64,000 bases of DNA from assembly GCF_001939735.1 (NCBI RefSeq), contig NZ_MJIL01000090.1:1-64000 (forward strand). The letters are read 5' to 3'. The notes under the pieces are model-generated. The model saw only the letters and a list, made by a program, of their open reading frames with translations, made no database searches and was not told the DNA's origin. The position numbers and the translations under genes were made by a program. Shown one piece after another: positions 53,245-62,842 of the stretch (its first letter is position 1; every line of letters begins with the position of its first letter). The stretch comes from Photobacterium proteolyticum. GTDB taxonomy: Bacteria > Pseudomonadota > Gammaproteobacteria > Enterobacterales > Vibrionaceae.

Positions 53245-55946
53245 TGTTATCTAAAGATACAATAGTTGAGATGGTTGTGAATCAGATGGAAAAGGATGCA
53301 CACCGTTATGATCGAGAAATTACAAAAAAATGGATTGATGAGCAGCTAGATAGTTATCGCACCAAACTAAATCTTGATATGACTGATATTGAGATTATTG
53401 AAACACTTTTTCGAGGAAAAGTTGCTGTTACTGTTGGTGAGGCGGCTGTATTAATCAGTGATGAGCCACGCAAGGAGTGGTTAACAGACGATAAGAAGTT
53501 ATTGATTAACTGGTACTATTGGCAACGTTTCAAGGATCATTTTAAGACTAAAGATATACCGGAAAGTGTATTAAAAAGGACTGATACCGATACAGACCGA
53601 ATTCTTTCTCTTATCGGAGATCCTGAGTCTGAATCTGGATTTTCGTGTCGAGGAATGGTGATCGGAGATGTTCAGGCCGGTAAAACCAACAACTACTCAG
53701 CTTTAATTAATAAGGCAGCCGATGCAGGCTATAAATTGATTATTGTTCTGACAGGTACCGTAGAAGATCTTAGACAACAAACCCAGGAAAGACTCGACAA
53801 GGACTTCGTTGGTAGCGTTTCAATTGCTGGGAAGTCCAATAAGGACAGGGAAACTAAAATAATAGGGGTTGGTCGTTCAAATGACTCTAGACTTCCATTT
53901 TGCTTGACAGATAGAGATGATGATATTAAGAAAGACCCTCGATATAGAATTTCTACTATAAGTGAGCCAATTCTTGTCGTAACTAAAAAGAATAAACATC
54001 CACTGCAGCGACTTGTTACTTGGCTAACCTCTGAAGTAAATATTAAAAATGGTGGTGTGGAACAGCCTGTATTAATAATTGATGATGAGGCGGATAACGC
54101 TTCAGTTAATACCGGTAACGATGATGAAGATCCAAAAACCATCAATCGATTGATACGCGAAGTACTTCATGCATGTAGAAGATCGAGCTACGTAGCTTAT
54201 ACGGCTACTCCTTTTGCCAATATATTTATTCACCCTGAATCTGAAGGCGATAGGGCTGATACTGACGATTTGTTCCCTAAGGACTTTATTGTGGCACTGG
54301 AGCCGCCAAATAATTATTGTGGTGCACGTTATTTCTTTAGAAATGACGAAGTGACAGATCAAACTTGTACTGAGATTGAAGATGCAGGAGAACACTTACC
54401 GATAACTCATAAGCCGGGTACTGCTGTTACATCTATACCCGAGTCATTGAAAGAAGCTATTGGAACCTTTCTTATTGCTTGTGCAATTAAAGATATTCGG
54501 CGTAGAAAATTATTGATAAAGCATGTTCATGACTCAATGCTTATCAATATGTCTAGGTTAACGAATGTTCAGTCTGACATAACTCCTTTAGTAGATATTT
54601 GCCTAGATGAGTATTGGAGTGCGATAACCGTATATGCGCATAAACGCGAAGCTGAAACTTGCTCTGAGGGTATGAAGATACTTTACTCTCTCTGGAGTAA
54701 ACACTATGAAAGTTGCACCAATGAGTCATGGGAAGATGTGCGTAATTCTCTGGCTGATATGGAGAAACCAAAAACTGTTACAGTTCACAGCAAATCTGGT
54801 GATTCGTTGTCATATGAAAAAGATGGACCTAAAAAACAGATTGCGATAGGTGGCCTTAAACTCAGCCGTGGCCTTACGCTTGAAGGGTTGGTGGTAAGTT
54901 ACTTTTATCGACGTTCTGTAATGTATGACAGCCTCATGCAAATGGGGCGTTGGTATGGTTACAGAGATGGATATAAAGATTTGTTACGCCTTTGGATTAC
55001 CTCTGAGTCTTTGGATTGGTACGCTCATATATCGAAAGCTTCCGATGATTTACGTGAACAAGTGGCTGAAATGCAGCGTAGAGAGATGACTCCTCGTGAA
55101 TTTGGTCTTCGAGTTCAGGCATCTCCTGATTCACTTATGGTTACTGCTGCTAATAAAATGAGGACGGCAAGAACGATCATGAGTCGACTTCGTTTTGATA
55201 ACAGGTTGTTGGAAACAGACTGCGTTGACTCAAGGTTAAATGTTGTTGAAAGCAACTTTAATGAATTTACTCGTTTGCTTGAGCGAATAGGTGATAAGTA
55301 CTATAGCGGGCCAGATATTCCTAAAGATCATCAACAGCACCTTTATTTTAGAGATGTAGAGGCAAGAGATGTCATAGAATCATTAAAAAAACTAAATAAC
55401 CACCCAAGTTGTGGTTTTTGGGCGGAAAGTAACTTGTTTATTCCATTCTTAGAAGAACGTTCTGTTGATGACTTTGCATTGTGGGATGTATTTGTTTATC
55501 AGACAAAAACCCAGAAAGAAGGTGTTTGGATTGATAAGAATGGTAAAGAGTTTTCCCGTATTAGAAGGGGAATAGTGACAGACCCCAAAAACCCAAACAA
55601 TGCACATGAGCTGCGGTTAAGTCGAAAGCAGTCAATTAAAGACCCTAGTGGTGTTGAACATCTTGGCCTAACACAGGTGGATATTGATGCTGTAAAGCAA
55701 GGGGCTTCTCGCGTGGCGGATAAAAAATACCGTGCAGCTAGAACTAAACCTACTTTAATTTTTCACATCATTAAAGCCTGTAAATATGGTCTTAATGAGA
55801 AAGATGTTGTATCAGAGCGTGATGTGCTTGGATGGGTTATATCTATTCCTGAATCGAAAGTGCCTCAACCAGATATATTGTGGAATGTTACGCTTGATTG
55901 GTTTGAAAAATTCGGCGTTGAGTTAACAGATGAGTTCGAGTCATGA
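53244..55946 (+). CDS. Z1-domain superfamily II helicase-like protein
   Basis: The 900-residue protein is the largest of the island. Helicase motifs are all visible: GDVQAGKTNNY (Walker A, about residue 142), VLTGTVEDLRQQT, LIIDDEADNASVN (DEAD-type Walker B, about 277), YTATPFANIF (motif III, about 317), GLKLSRGLTLEGL, and MQMGRWYGYRDGY (motif VI with arginine finger, about 565). The Q-A-G-K-T and MQMGRW strings are diagnostic of the Z1 domain. Z1 proteins are linked to MORC-type ATPases and nucleases in predicted restriction systems; the substrate is unknown. It overlaps the following gene by 4 bases. Confidence 0.92.
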   Translation: MLSKDTIVEMVVNQMEKDAHRYDREITKKWIDEQLDSYRTKLNLDMTDIEIIETLFRGKVAVTVGEAAVLISDEPRKEWLTDDKKLLINWYYWQRFKDHFKTKDIPESVLKRTDTDTDRILSLIGDPESESGFSCRGMVIGDVQAGKTNNYSALINKAADAGYKLIIVLTGTVEDLRQQTQERLDKDFVGSVSIAGKSNKDRETKIIGVGRSNDSRLPFCLTDRDDDIKKDPRYRISTISEPILVVTKKNKHPLQRLVTWLTSEVNIKNGGVEQPVLIIDDEADNASVNTGNDDEDPKTINRLIREVLHACRRSSYVAYTATPFANIFIHPESEGDRADTDDLFPKDFIVALEPPNNYCGARYFFRNDEVTDQTCTEIEDAGEHLPITHKPGTAVTSIPESLKEAIGTFLIACAIKDIRRRKLLIKHVHDSMLINMSRLTNVQSDITPLVDICLDEYWSAITVYAHKREAETCSEGMKILYSLWSKHYESCTNESWEDVRNSLADMEKPKTVTVHSKSGDSLSYEKDGPKKQIAIGGLKLSRGLTLEGLVVSYFYRRSVMYDSLMQMGRWYGYRDGYKDLLRLWITSESLDWYAHISKASDDLREQVAEMQRREMTPREFGLRVQASPDSLMVTAANKMRTARTIMSRLRFDNRLLETDCVDSRLNVVESNFNEFTRLLERIGDKYYSGPDIPKDHQQHLYFRDVEARDVIESLKKLNNHPSCGFWAESNLFIPFLEERSVDDFALWDVFVYQTKTQKEGVWIDKNGKEFSRIRRGIVTDPKNPNNAHELRLSRKQSIKDPSGVEHLGLTQVDIDAVKQGASRVADKKYRAARTKPTLIFHIIKACKYGLNEKDVVSERDVLGWVISIPESKVPQPDILWNVTLDWFEKFGVELTDEFES

Positions 55947-56908
55947 GTAGTATTGAAACCCCATGGACAAAGATGGCCTTACCTAAAACTGGTGTTTTAA
56001 CTACCCTTCGGTTAGGGCTGGAATCAACGAATGCATGGTATTGGATACGATGCAAAGATGGCCAATTTGGTGTTGCTATACAGCTTCCAGCTGGTGATGC
56101 TGACTCAACTGAGTCTATACGAGGAACGTCAAAATTAAATATTGTCCGCGTAAATGATTCAAATGGGGAACATTATCTAGGAGTAGTAATTGGTTCTTCT
56201 GAGCTTGCTACAGTTTTTTATCGCTTGTGTCTTGATCTTGTGTCTGCATGTCAATGTTCAACATCTTCAAATCAGATAGTGGCGATTTTAAAGCGCAGAG
56301 TTATTGCTTGGCAGAGGCTATTTGAAAAGGGGAGGCAAAAGCTTACGCCAGAGGAGTGTTTAGGTCTTATCTCTGAACTTAAGTTTCTTCGTGAATATTG
56401 GGTTCCCAAAGTATCTACAAATGGTGTGTTAGGATGGCAGGGGCCTATGGGGGCTCCACAGGATTTCTGCGATGAATCAATTGATTTGTCTGTGGAAATT
56501 AAATCTTATGCTTTTGATTCCAGTATCGTCAAAATTTCATCTCCTGAGCAGCTCTGCGCGAAAGGACGTTTATTTCTTACCGTATATCCAGGAGCGATAT
56601 CTTCTTATGGTAATGGGGTTACACTTAACGAATTTGTGGAAGAAACGAGAAATATGATATCACTGAGTCAATATGCAATATTTGATGAATTATTGCTCAG
56701 TGCTCGATATATCAAGGATGATTGTTACGATGAGTTGTACTTCGAGCTAGGTGATCCTAGAGTGTATCGAATCGAAGGTGACTTTCCTCGATTGACGGGA
56801 GATAACTTACCCTCTGCTATTAATAGGGTCAGATATGATATTGATTTATCCCTTGTTGCCGATTGGGAATGTTCGATTAGTGAGTTTAGTGAGAGAGTGG
56901 TAGGTTGA
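55943..56908 (+). CDS. DUF4420 protein, PD-(D/E)XK nuclease-like
   Basis: The 321-residue protein overlaps the Z1 gene by ATGA. The middle holds LGLISELKFLREYW (helix with an acidic residue), GWQGPMGAPQDFCDESIDLS and VEIKSYAF, which together give the D...ExK pattern of PD-(D/E)XK nucleases with Asp in the preceding strand. This is the DUF4420 family that always accompanies Z1 and AIPR genes. It is the likeliest DNA-cutting subunit of the island. The rest, about 120 residues at the end, is family-specific. Confidence 0.85.
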   Translation: MSSIETPWTKMALPKTGVLTTLRLGLESTNAWYWIRCKDGQFGVAIQLPAGDADSTESIRGTSKLNIVRVNDSNGEHYLGVVIGSSELATVFYRLCLDLVSACQCSTSSNQIVAILKRRVIAWQRLFEKGRQKLTPEECLGLISELKFLREYWVPKVSTNGVLGWQGPMGAPQDFCDESIDLSVEIKSYAFDSSIVKISSPEQLCAKGRLFLTVYPGAISSYGNGVTLNEFVEETRNMISLSQYAIFDELLLSARYIKDDCYDELYFELGDPRVYRIEGDFPRLTGDNLPSAINRVRYDIDLSLVADWECSISEFSERVVG

Positions 56909-56909
56909 T

Positions 56910-58940
56910 ATGAATGAAGTGTTAGAATATTACACCTCGCTTATCGAACATGTAAAGGCTTCATCTGATGTTGAAGGACGCTTAATAGAGTTCGAATTTC
57001 TTAACTACATTCTAGATCTTTTATCTGATGCGGGTGAATTTGATGACTATGAGATTGTAGAAGATGGAAGAGATGGTGCGGGAAGATGGCTGATTGATGG
57101 TTACTCTTTTGATACAAATAATTATTCTTTGTCATTGTTTGTAACTCTAATTTCTTCATCAGAAGAACCGTCAACACTAACGAAGCGTGAAATTGAATCT
57201 GCAATAAAGAAACTATCTAAGTTTGTAACAAAAGCTCTTACAGAGCACTTGCCATCAATATTTGAGCCGTCTAGTAATTGTTATCAAGCTGCTCGGCTAG
57301 TTTTGGATAATTGGAGTGATGTATCTCGTATCAGGTTCATCGTTGTATCAAACCGGCCTGCTTCAGAAAGAATGCGCGCTCTTACAATTGATGATATCGA
57401 AGGTCGCCCTTGTACTGTCCATTTATGGGATCTTAGGCGTATATTTAAACTCGAATCCTCTCGAAATGAGCGAGAGGAGATGATTATCGACTTTCGTGAT
57501 AACCCTCTTCCATGTTTGGTAGCTCATGATGATGCTGAAGGGGAACAGTCCATACTCACTGTGATGCCAGGAACTAGACTAGTTTCACTTTATGGGCAGT
57601 GGGGGGCTCGATTACTTGAGCAGAATGTTAGAAGCTTCCTTCAACATAGAGGGAAAGTAAATAAAGGGATAAGGGCAACTATCCTTAGTGATCCAGCGCA
57701 TTTTTTTGCATACAACAATGGATTAACAACTACAGCTCAAGGGATAGTCATTGAGCAAACCAACAATGGTCCAATGATAGTTGAACTAAGAAATCTTCAA
57801 ATTGTTAATGGCGGTCAAACAACAGCCTCTATTTACAGTGCATACGTCAAAGATAAGGCTGACTTATCAAGAATATCTCTGCAAATGAAGCTTACAGTTC
57901 TTTCTGATGAGGCCTCTACCGAGCTTGTTCCTAAAATTTCTAGATATGCAAATTCACAGAATAAAGTATCTGATGCTGACCTATTCTCTAACCATCCATT
58001 CCATGTTCGCCTAGAAGAGTTTTCAAGGAGAATTTGGGTTCCTGTGCGCGCTGGACAGAATGCTCAGACGCATTGGTTTTATGAAAGGGCTAGAGGGCAG
58101 TATCTAGATGCACAAGCATATCTAACACCATCAAAGAAAAAGCAGTTTCAGCAACTTCACCCACGTTCTCAGTTAATAACAAAGACTGATGTAGCGAAGG
58201 TTATGAACTCTTGGGATTGTTTGCCACATGAGGTTAGTAAAGGTGCGCAGAAGAACTTTGCGAAATTTGCAGAGGTAATCGATACGCAGTGGGAAAAAGA
58301 TAATTTAGTCTTCAATGAGTCGTATTTTCGTAAGTTGATCTGTAGAGCTAGTATTTTCAGAGCACTTGAAAAAGCGATAATGAAAGAAGACTGGTATGCT
58401 GGTTATCGAGCCAACATCGTTACTTATGCTATTGCACGGTTATCTCTTGAAATTAGCAATCAATCTTTAGATTGGAATATGGATGTATTGTGGAGAGCAC
58501 CGGTTATACCGAACCCAATTATGATGATTCTTCGTCAATTATCTCATGCGATTAATGAGTTATTGCTTTCAGATAGTCGTCCGGTTGGAAATCCTAGTGA
58601 ATACGCTAAGCGACAAATGTTCTGGGACACTGTAAAAAAAATAGACTGTGATATTGTTAAAATTAGTAATTTTTTGATAAGCAAAGTTGAAGCTGCAGAG
58701 CAAGCTGTAACTTCTAAGCTGGTCCAAAAGATTGATAATGGCATTCACGCACAGGAAACAATACTGAAAACACCTAAAAAAACATGGGAAAAAGTAGAGC
58801 AGTATTTACTTGATGAAGATGCAGCAACGCCAACCTTGATGCAGATTTTGCAGGTAGCAAAGAATCCAAAGAAGCTACCATCAGAAAAGCAATCTATCGT
58901 ATTAGCTAAACTGTTGACTCGTTATTCTGGTAGGTTTTAA
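56910..58940 (+). CDS. AIPR-domain protein
   Basis: The 676-residue protein begins one base after the previous stop codon. The core contains HFFAYNNGLTTTAQGI (about residues 265-280) and LQIVNGGQTTASIYSAYV (about 297-314), followed by KISRYANSQNKVSDADLFSN, the signature set of AIPR (abortive infection phage resistance) proteins. The family is tied to phage resistance and to restriction-type clusters, but its biochemical activity is not established. The glycine-rich strings suggest nucleotide or nucleic-acid contact. It is the last gene of the coupled unit. Confidence 0.9.
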   Translation: MNEVLEYYTSLIEHVKASSDVEGRLIEFEFLNYILDLLSDAGEFDDYEIVEDGRDGAGRWLIDGYSFDTNNYSLSLFVTLISSSEEPSTLTKREIESAIKKLSKFVTKALTEHLPSIFEPSSNCYQAARLVLDNWSDVSRIRFIVVSNRPASERMRALTIDDIEGRPCTVHLWDLRRIFKLESSRNEREEMIIDFRDNPLPCLVAHDDAEGEQSILTVMPGTRLVSLYGQWGARLLEQNVRSFLQHRGKVNKGIRATILSDPAHFFAYNNGLTTTAQGIVIEQTNNGPMIVELRNLQIVNGGQTTASIYSAYVKDKADLSRISLQMKLTVLSDEASTELVPKISRYANSQNKVSDADLFSNHPFHVRLEEFSRRIWVPVRAGQNAQTHWFYERARGQYLDAQAYLTPSKKKQFQQLHPRSQLITKTDVAKVMNSWDCLPHEVSKGAQKNFAKFAEVIDTQWEKDNLVFNESYFRKLICRASIFRALEKAIMKEDWYAGYRANIVTYAIARLSLEISNQSLDWNMDVLWRAPVIPNPIMMILRQLSHAINELLLSDSRPVGNPSEYAKRQMFWDTVKKIDCDIVKISNFLISKVEAAEQAVTSKLVQKIDNGIHAQETILKTPKKTWEKVEQYLLDEDAATPTLMQILQVAKNPKKLPSEKQSIVLAKLLTRYSGRF

Positions 58941-58972
58941 TTAGAATATATAGATTAATTAACTGCTCAATT

Positions 58973-59017
58973 TCAAACCTTTCAAATGTTTTTTTAGTTA
59001 TCAATTGAAAGGTTTGA
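58973..59017. repeat. Perfect 13-bp inverted repeat between convergent genes
   Basis: TCAAACCTTTCAA (58973-58985) is repeated in reverse complement at 59005-59017, with a 19-base loop containing a T-run. It lies just after the AIPR stop and before the convergent methyltransferase end. It may be a bidirectional terminator, an end of a former mobile element, or a protein site. Confidence 0.6.
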
Positions 59018-59104
59018 CTATAATATTTAGGTCAGTTTTAATTCCGATTGTTTTCATTGAGAATAAATCAAAATTAATTATGTTTTACATTTGTTTTTTC
59101 GTTT

Positions 59105-60643
59105 TTAATAATTACCCAGCAATTTCATTACAACTTTTCCTATTTGCTGTGCCAAAAATGGAGGCACAGCATTACCTACTTGAACATATTGCTGTGTTCT
59201 GGTTCCTTCAAAGAAATAATTGTCAGGGAAAGTCTGTAACCTAGCTGCTTCACGTACTGTTAGGCTTCGACATTGTCTTGGGTCGTAATGGATAAAATAA
59301 TGGCCATCTTTAGATATATGGCTGGTTACAGTTGTTGCTTCCTTATTCGCTGATTGAACTCGGAAGCGATCAGCATGTGTCCCTGAATCCCAGTTTGCGT
59401 GCTTTGGTGCTAGTTGGTTAGGAAAATCTCGTGATTTAGGAGAAGTTCCGTTGTTTAGGAGCGCGTAAGCTGCACAAAATGCATAGCGGAGTAAGTCATC
59501 AGCCATGTGCCCACGAGTTTCATGATTAAGCACATAGTTCAGATCTTTATCAAGCAACCAATCTTTAAGTGGGGTGGGAATAGTTGCGGATTGAAAGTTA
59601 CTATGAAGTGTAGCTTTACGGTTTAAGCTAGATAAAGGTGCAAGGTTTAATTTTTCAACAAGTTCTTGATCATTGCTAATCCTTAAGATTCTATTTAAGC
59701 GTATAGCATTTTCTGAAATAGTACTTTCCCAATCTTTAACATCATCTTTCTTTTTAGAAAAACCACTTCGTAGTGCAGGTAAATCTCCAATAGCACTCTC
59801 AACTGATATTGGGTATTGGTCAGATTTATTTAATGTGGTTGGAATAGCATCGATGTCATCTCTAACACCAAGCAAGATAACTCTATGCCTTGCTTGAGGC
59901 ACTCCATAAAACTCAGAACGAATAAGAAAGTCAGATGGATTTATATATTGAGGATCTTTAGGATCATCTGCATCAACAACTAAGGAATATATTTTATACC
60001 CTAACACATCATCTGTTTCTGTGACTAGACCAGGGTTTCTTAAGTCTTTAAGAATTTGAGGAAACATTACTTCTCCGTCAACCTTAGCAGACAATATTCC
60101 TCTAACATTCTCCATTACAAATACTTCGGGTTGAGCAATAGAGATTACTTGCAAGTATTCTTTATATAAGAAATGTCGATGATCTTCTTCAGCTTTATAA
60201 TTTTTAATACCGGCATTACGAGAACGTCCAGCTAATGAGTATGCTTGGCATGGAGGTCCTCCAATTACGATTCTTGGGCCACGGTGGCCTTTTACAAGAT
60301 CATGAATACGCTTATGAATAAGTTCATTATCTTTACCAAGAGCCCTTGGTTCATGTAACGTTTCAGCTAATGCTGATTGTGCTTCCTCTTGGTGCAACAA
60401 GAAAAGTTCATCACGAGTGATGCTACCGCGAACATATTTATAGTAATCTTTTCTTGCTTTCTCACTATCTTTGATCTTTCTGAAAAAAGCTCTAGTTGTA
60501 AGAGTTTTGTGCGCACTTGACTCTCTTTCTACAGATACACCGATTTTGAATGGCTTATTACCACTTTCATCGGTACATGAGGAGATGCCTTCACCTAACC
60601 CGCCGGGACCTGCAAACAAATCAATAACTAGAACGTCTTTCAT
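59105..60643 (-). CDS. C5-cytosine DNA methyltransferase
   Basis: The protein is 512 residues from the ATG at 60643 (VIDLFAGPGG follows at once); the frame extends to 60676. All core motifs occur: FAGPGGLGEG (I), IGGPPCQAYSLAGRS (IV, catalytic Cys), VFVMENVRGILS (VI), VPQARHRVILLGVRDD (VIII) and YVQVGNAVPPFLAQ (X). The variable target-recognition region lies before motif IX. It is larger than Dcm (about 470). It is convergent with the AIPR gene, so it has its own promoter. It probably marks host DNA so the island's nuclease spares it. The recognition sequence cannot be read from the protein. Confidence 0.93.
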   Translation of the reverse strand: MKDVLVIDLFAGPGGLGEGISSCTDESGNKPFKIGVSVERESSAHKTLTTRAFFRKIKDSEKARKDYYKYVRGSITRDELFLLHQEEAQSALAETLHEPRALGKDNELIHKRIHDLVKGHRGPRIVIGGPPCQAYSLAGRSRNAGIKNYKAEEDHRHFLYKEYLQVISIAQPEVFVMENVRGILSAKVDGEVMFPQILKDLRNPGLVTETDDVLGYKIYSLVVDADDPKDPQYINPSDFLIRSEFYGVPQARHRVILLGVRDDIDAIPTTLNKSDQYPISVESAIGDLPALRSGFSKKKDDVKDWESTISENAIRLNRILRISNDQELVEKLNLAPLSSLNRKATLHSNFQSATIPTPLKDWLLDKDLNYVLNHETRGHMADDLLRYAFCAAYALLNNGTSPKSRDFPNQLAPKHANWDSGTHADRFRVQSANKEATTVTSHISKDGHYFIHYDPRQCRSLTVREAARLQTFPDNYFFEGTRTQQYVQVGNAVPPFLAQQIGKVVMKLLGNY

Positions 60644-60811
60644 CTTGGCATTACTATTAATCAAAATTCCAGGCAATCATACCAGGCTAAATTTTTCGAG
60701 CAATATGATACTTATCTTATTGATCATATTTATTTGAAAGATGTACGGATTGTCTAAAATCCAAGCAAAAGAAGCTACTAACCTGAATTTTTTATTCTAG
60801 GCTTAACCGCC

Positions 60812-61588
60812 TCACCCATACGCCTCCTCCAGATACCGCAAGATATCCTTTGATTCAAACATGTCGACACCGGTGTTGGGATCCATCAGATAGGGGACCT
60901 GGACATTGCCGTGCTGTTTGAAAAACTCGTCCCGTTTGGTGTTCGGTAATGGTTTGTAGGGTTTCAGGCTCCAGTGGAACTGGGCCGGGCCCATGTCGGA
61001 GAATTGTTGCTTGCCAAGATTGATCAGGATGTAAGTCAGCTCAAGCTCGCACAGCTTCTCGCGGACCGGGCGGGAGAACGGGCTGGATTCGAAGCTGTAT
61101 AGGATCAGCGGTAGATCAGGCTGTTGTGATGGCGGAGTTGCCTGTTTGCGTGAATGACGAGCCTTGATGCCAGCGCCTAGCCTGACTCCAGATGCCAATT
61201 TGGATGTTAGGGTACTTCTGAGTTGTCCGAGGCATGCTTTAGGAGGCTTGGTCCCTCTGTATTGCTGGAAAAGGTGATGGATGATGCCTTCAGCCCCTTG
61301 GACAATGTTTGGGTGGTTGGAATCGACCAGAACGGGTGGGGTGGCACCGTTGAACGCTGATTTCAGCTTGGCTAGATTTTCTCCGCCTTCGGGGCAAGGA
61401 GCGATAATCACATTCAAGTCGAACTCGGTGAGTACTTCACGAACGAGACGGCACTTCGAGTCACCTTCCTGATCAAACAGAATGAGCGTTTCTTCCGGTT
61501 GCTCGGTGTGTTTGCTGGCAACGGTTCCGCGCCAGAAACGGTAAGTGGAAGCCAGTGAAGATGTCGTGATGTTCAGCAAATGGTTCAT
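60812..61588 (-). CDS. Double GST-N-terminal (glutaredoxin-like) domain protein
   Basis: The 258-residue protein has AGGTGA 5 bases before the ATG at 61588. Two thioredoxin-type GST N-terminal domains are in tandem. The first (about residues 32-110) has LFDQEGDSKCRLVREVLTEF. The second (about 158-258) has LYSFESSPFSRPVREKLCEL, where the usual CPxC becomes SPFS, then QVPYLMDPNTGVDMFESKDI and LRYLEE. The GST helical domain is absent. This pattern resembles prostaglandin-synthase-2-like or GrxB-like proteins of marine bacteria. It is the first gene to the right of the defence island. Confidence 0.8.
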   Translation of the reverse strand: MNHLLNITTSSLASTYRFWRGTVASKHTEQPEETLILFDQEGDSKCRLVREVLTEFDLNVIIAPCPEGGENLAKLKSAFNGATPPVLVDSNHPNIVQGAEGIIHHLFQQYRGTKPPKACLGQLRSTLTSKLASGVRLGAGIKARHSRKQATPPSQQPDLPLILYSFESSPFSRPVREKLCELELTYILINLGKQQFSDMGPAQFHWSLKPYKPLPNTKRDEFFKQHGNVQVPYLMDPNTGVDMFESKDILRYLEEAYG

Positions 61589-61737
61589 GTACTCACCTGT
61601 GATCCGCTTTAGTCCGTTAAGAGGGATGGAGTTATGTATAGAACAAATAAAGCTGTTGCACTGAGTATTTAATCTAAAAAAGCAACGATTGGCTACTTTT
61701 TATTCGTTCATGCTCATATTGAACAGTGGCAAAAGGG

Positions 61738-62670
61738 TTATTCTCCAATCCACGGCCAGCGTTTTTGTACTTCATGCACTTTCTTGCCAAGAATAATCTC
61801 TCTGATATCAGCAACAAATTCTTCGATCATGTTGCCAAATTCGCCCTTTCTGCAGATAACCGCCAGTTGTCGTGTAATGCCGGGGGCGGGCAAGGGCTGG
61901 CATTCAAGCTTGTCGAGCAGCTCCAGTTGGCGGGCCAGAAAGGTGGGGGTGGTTAGCGACCAGCCTAAGCCTTCGGCCACCATTCCCAGAACGTTATCAG
62001 CCCTGTCGAGGGAGAACTGGCTTTGCGGTTTGTAGTTTCGCCAGCGCAGCCAGTTGTTGGTCTGGGTGCCTGTCGGTGTCCAGTTCTCATAGGCGATATA
62101 GGACTGGTGCTTGGCCAGCCACTGAATCTCTTTCGGCTCCCAACTTGAGGGAGTGACAACCACATATTGTTCACTGAGCAGCGGGAACATGGCGAGCTCC
62201 TGAGGGATATCCTGATTGGTCATCGAGATGATGATATCCACCTTGCCCGATTGCAGCGAGGCCAGTAGTTCAGGGGCCGTGCCGGTCATCTGGTTGATAT
62301 GGGCCACTTTGGGCTGGAGATATTTGAGCAACTCTATTCCGGCAACCTGGGTGACCGAATCGACCATACCGATCCGCAACCGCGGTAGCTTGCCTTTTTC
62401 GATGGAATGCATCCAGTCTTGCAGCTTACGCGATTCAGCCAGTAGTTTGCCGCCTTGCTCGTACAACTCCCTGCCTGACAGGGTGAGCTTGATCGGGCGC
62501 TTGCTCCTGTCCAGCAGTTTGCAGTCAAGCACATGTTCAAGGCTCTGGACCAGTTGAGAAACCGCTGACTGGGTTTGGTTTAGGTGCTGGGCCGCTTTGC
62601 TGAACGAGCCGGTTTCGACCACAGTGATAAAAGTTCTGAGTTGGCGAAGATCAAATGCAATGGAGTCCAT
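61738..62670 (-). CDS. LysR-family transcriptional regulator
   Basis: The 310-residue protein has an N-terminal winged helix (FITVVETGSFSKAAQHLNQT, then QSAVSQLVQSLEHVLDCKLL) and a periplasmic-binding-like effector domain (about 92-290). It is divergent from the aspartate ammonia-lyase-like gene at 62843 with 172 bases between, so it is the likely regulator of that gene. Confidence 0.92.
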   Translation of the reverse strand: MDSIAFDLRQLRTFITVVETGSFSKAAQHLNQTQSAVSQLVQSLEHVLDCKLLDRSKRPIKLTLSGRELYEQGGKLLAESRKLQDWMHSIEKGKLPRLRIGMVDSVTQVAGIELLKYLQPKVAHINQMTGTAPELLASLQSGKVDIIISMTNQDIPQELAMFPLLSEQYVVVTPSSWEPKEIQWLAKHQSYIAYENWTPTGTQTNNWLRWRNYKPQSQFSLDRADNVLGMVAEGLGWSLTTPTFLARQLELLDKLECQPLPAPGITRQLAVICRKGEFGNMIEEFVADIREIILGKKVHEVQKRWPWIGE

Positions 62671-62842
62671 ATCAGGCCATACTATAAGTCTAACTAATAC
62701 TCAGCATTATATTCCCCACTGGTATCCAAGTACGGAGCTAGTTCAAATAATCCGCATCAGCCTTGCCATAGAATCTACTCAACAGAGCTAATCAACAAAG
62801 CTATTCAACAAAGAACATGGCAGAAAACCGCAGGATTGAATC

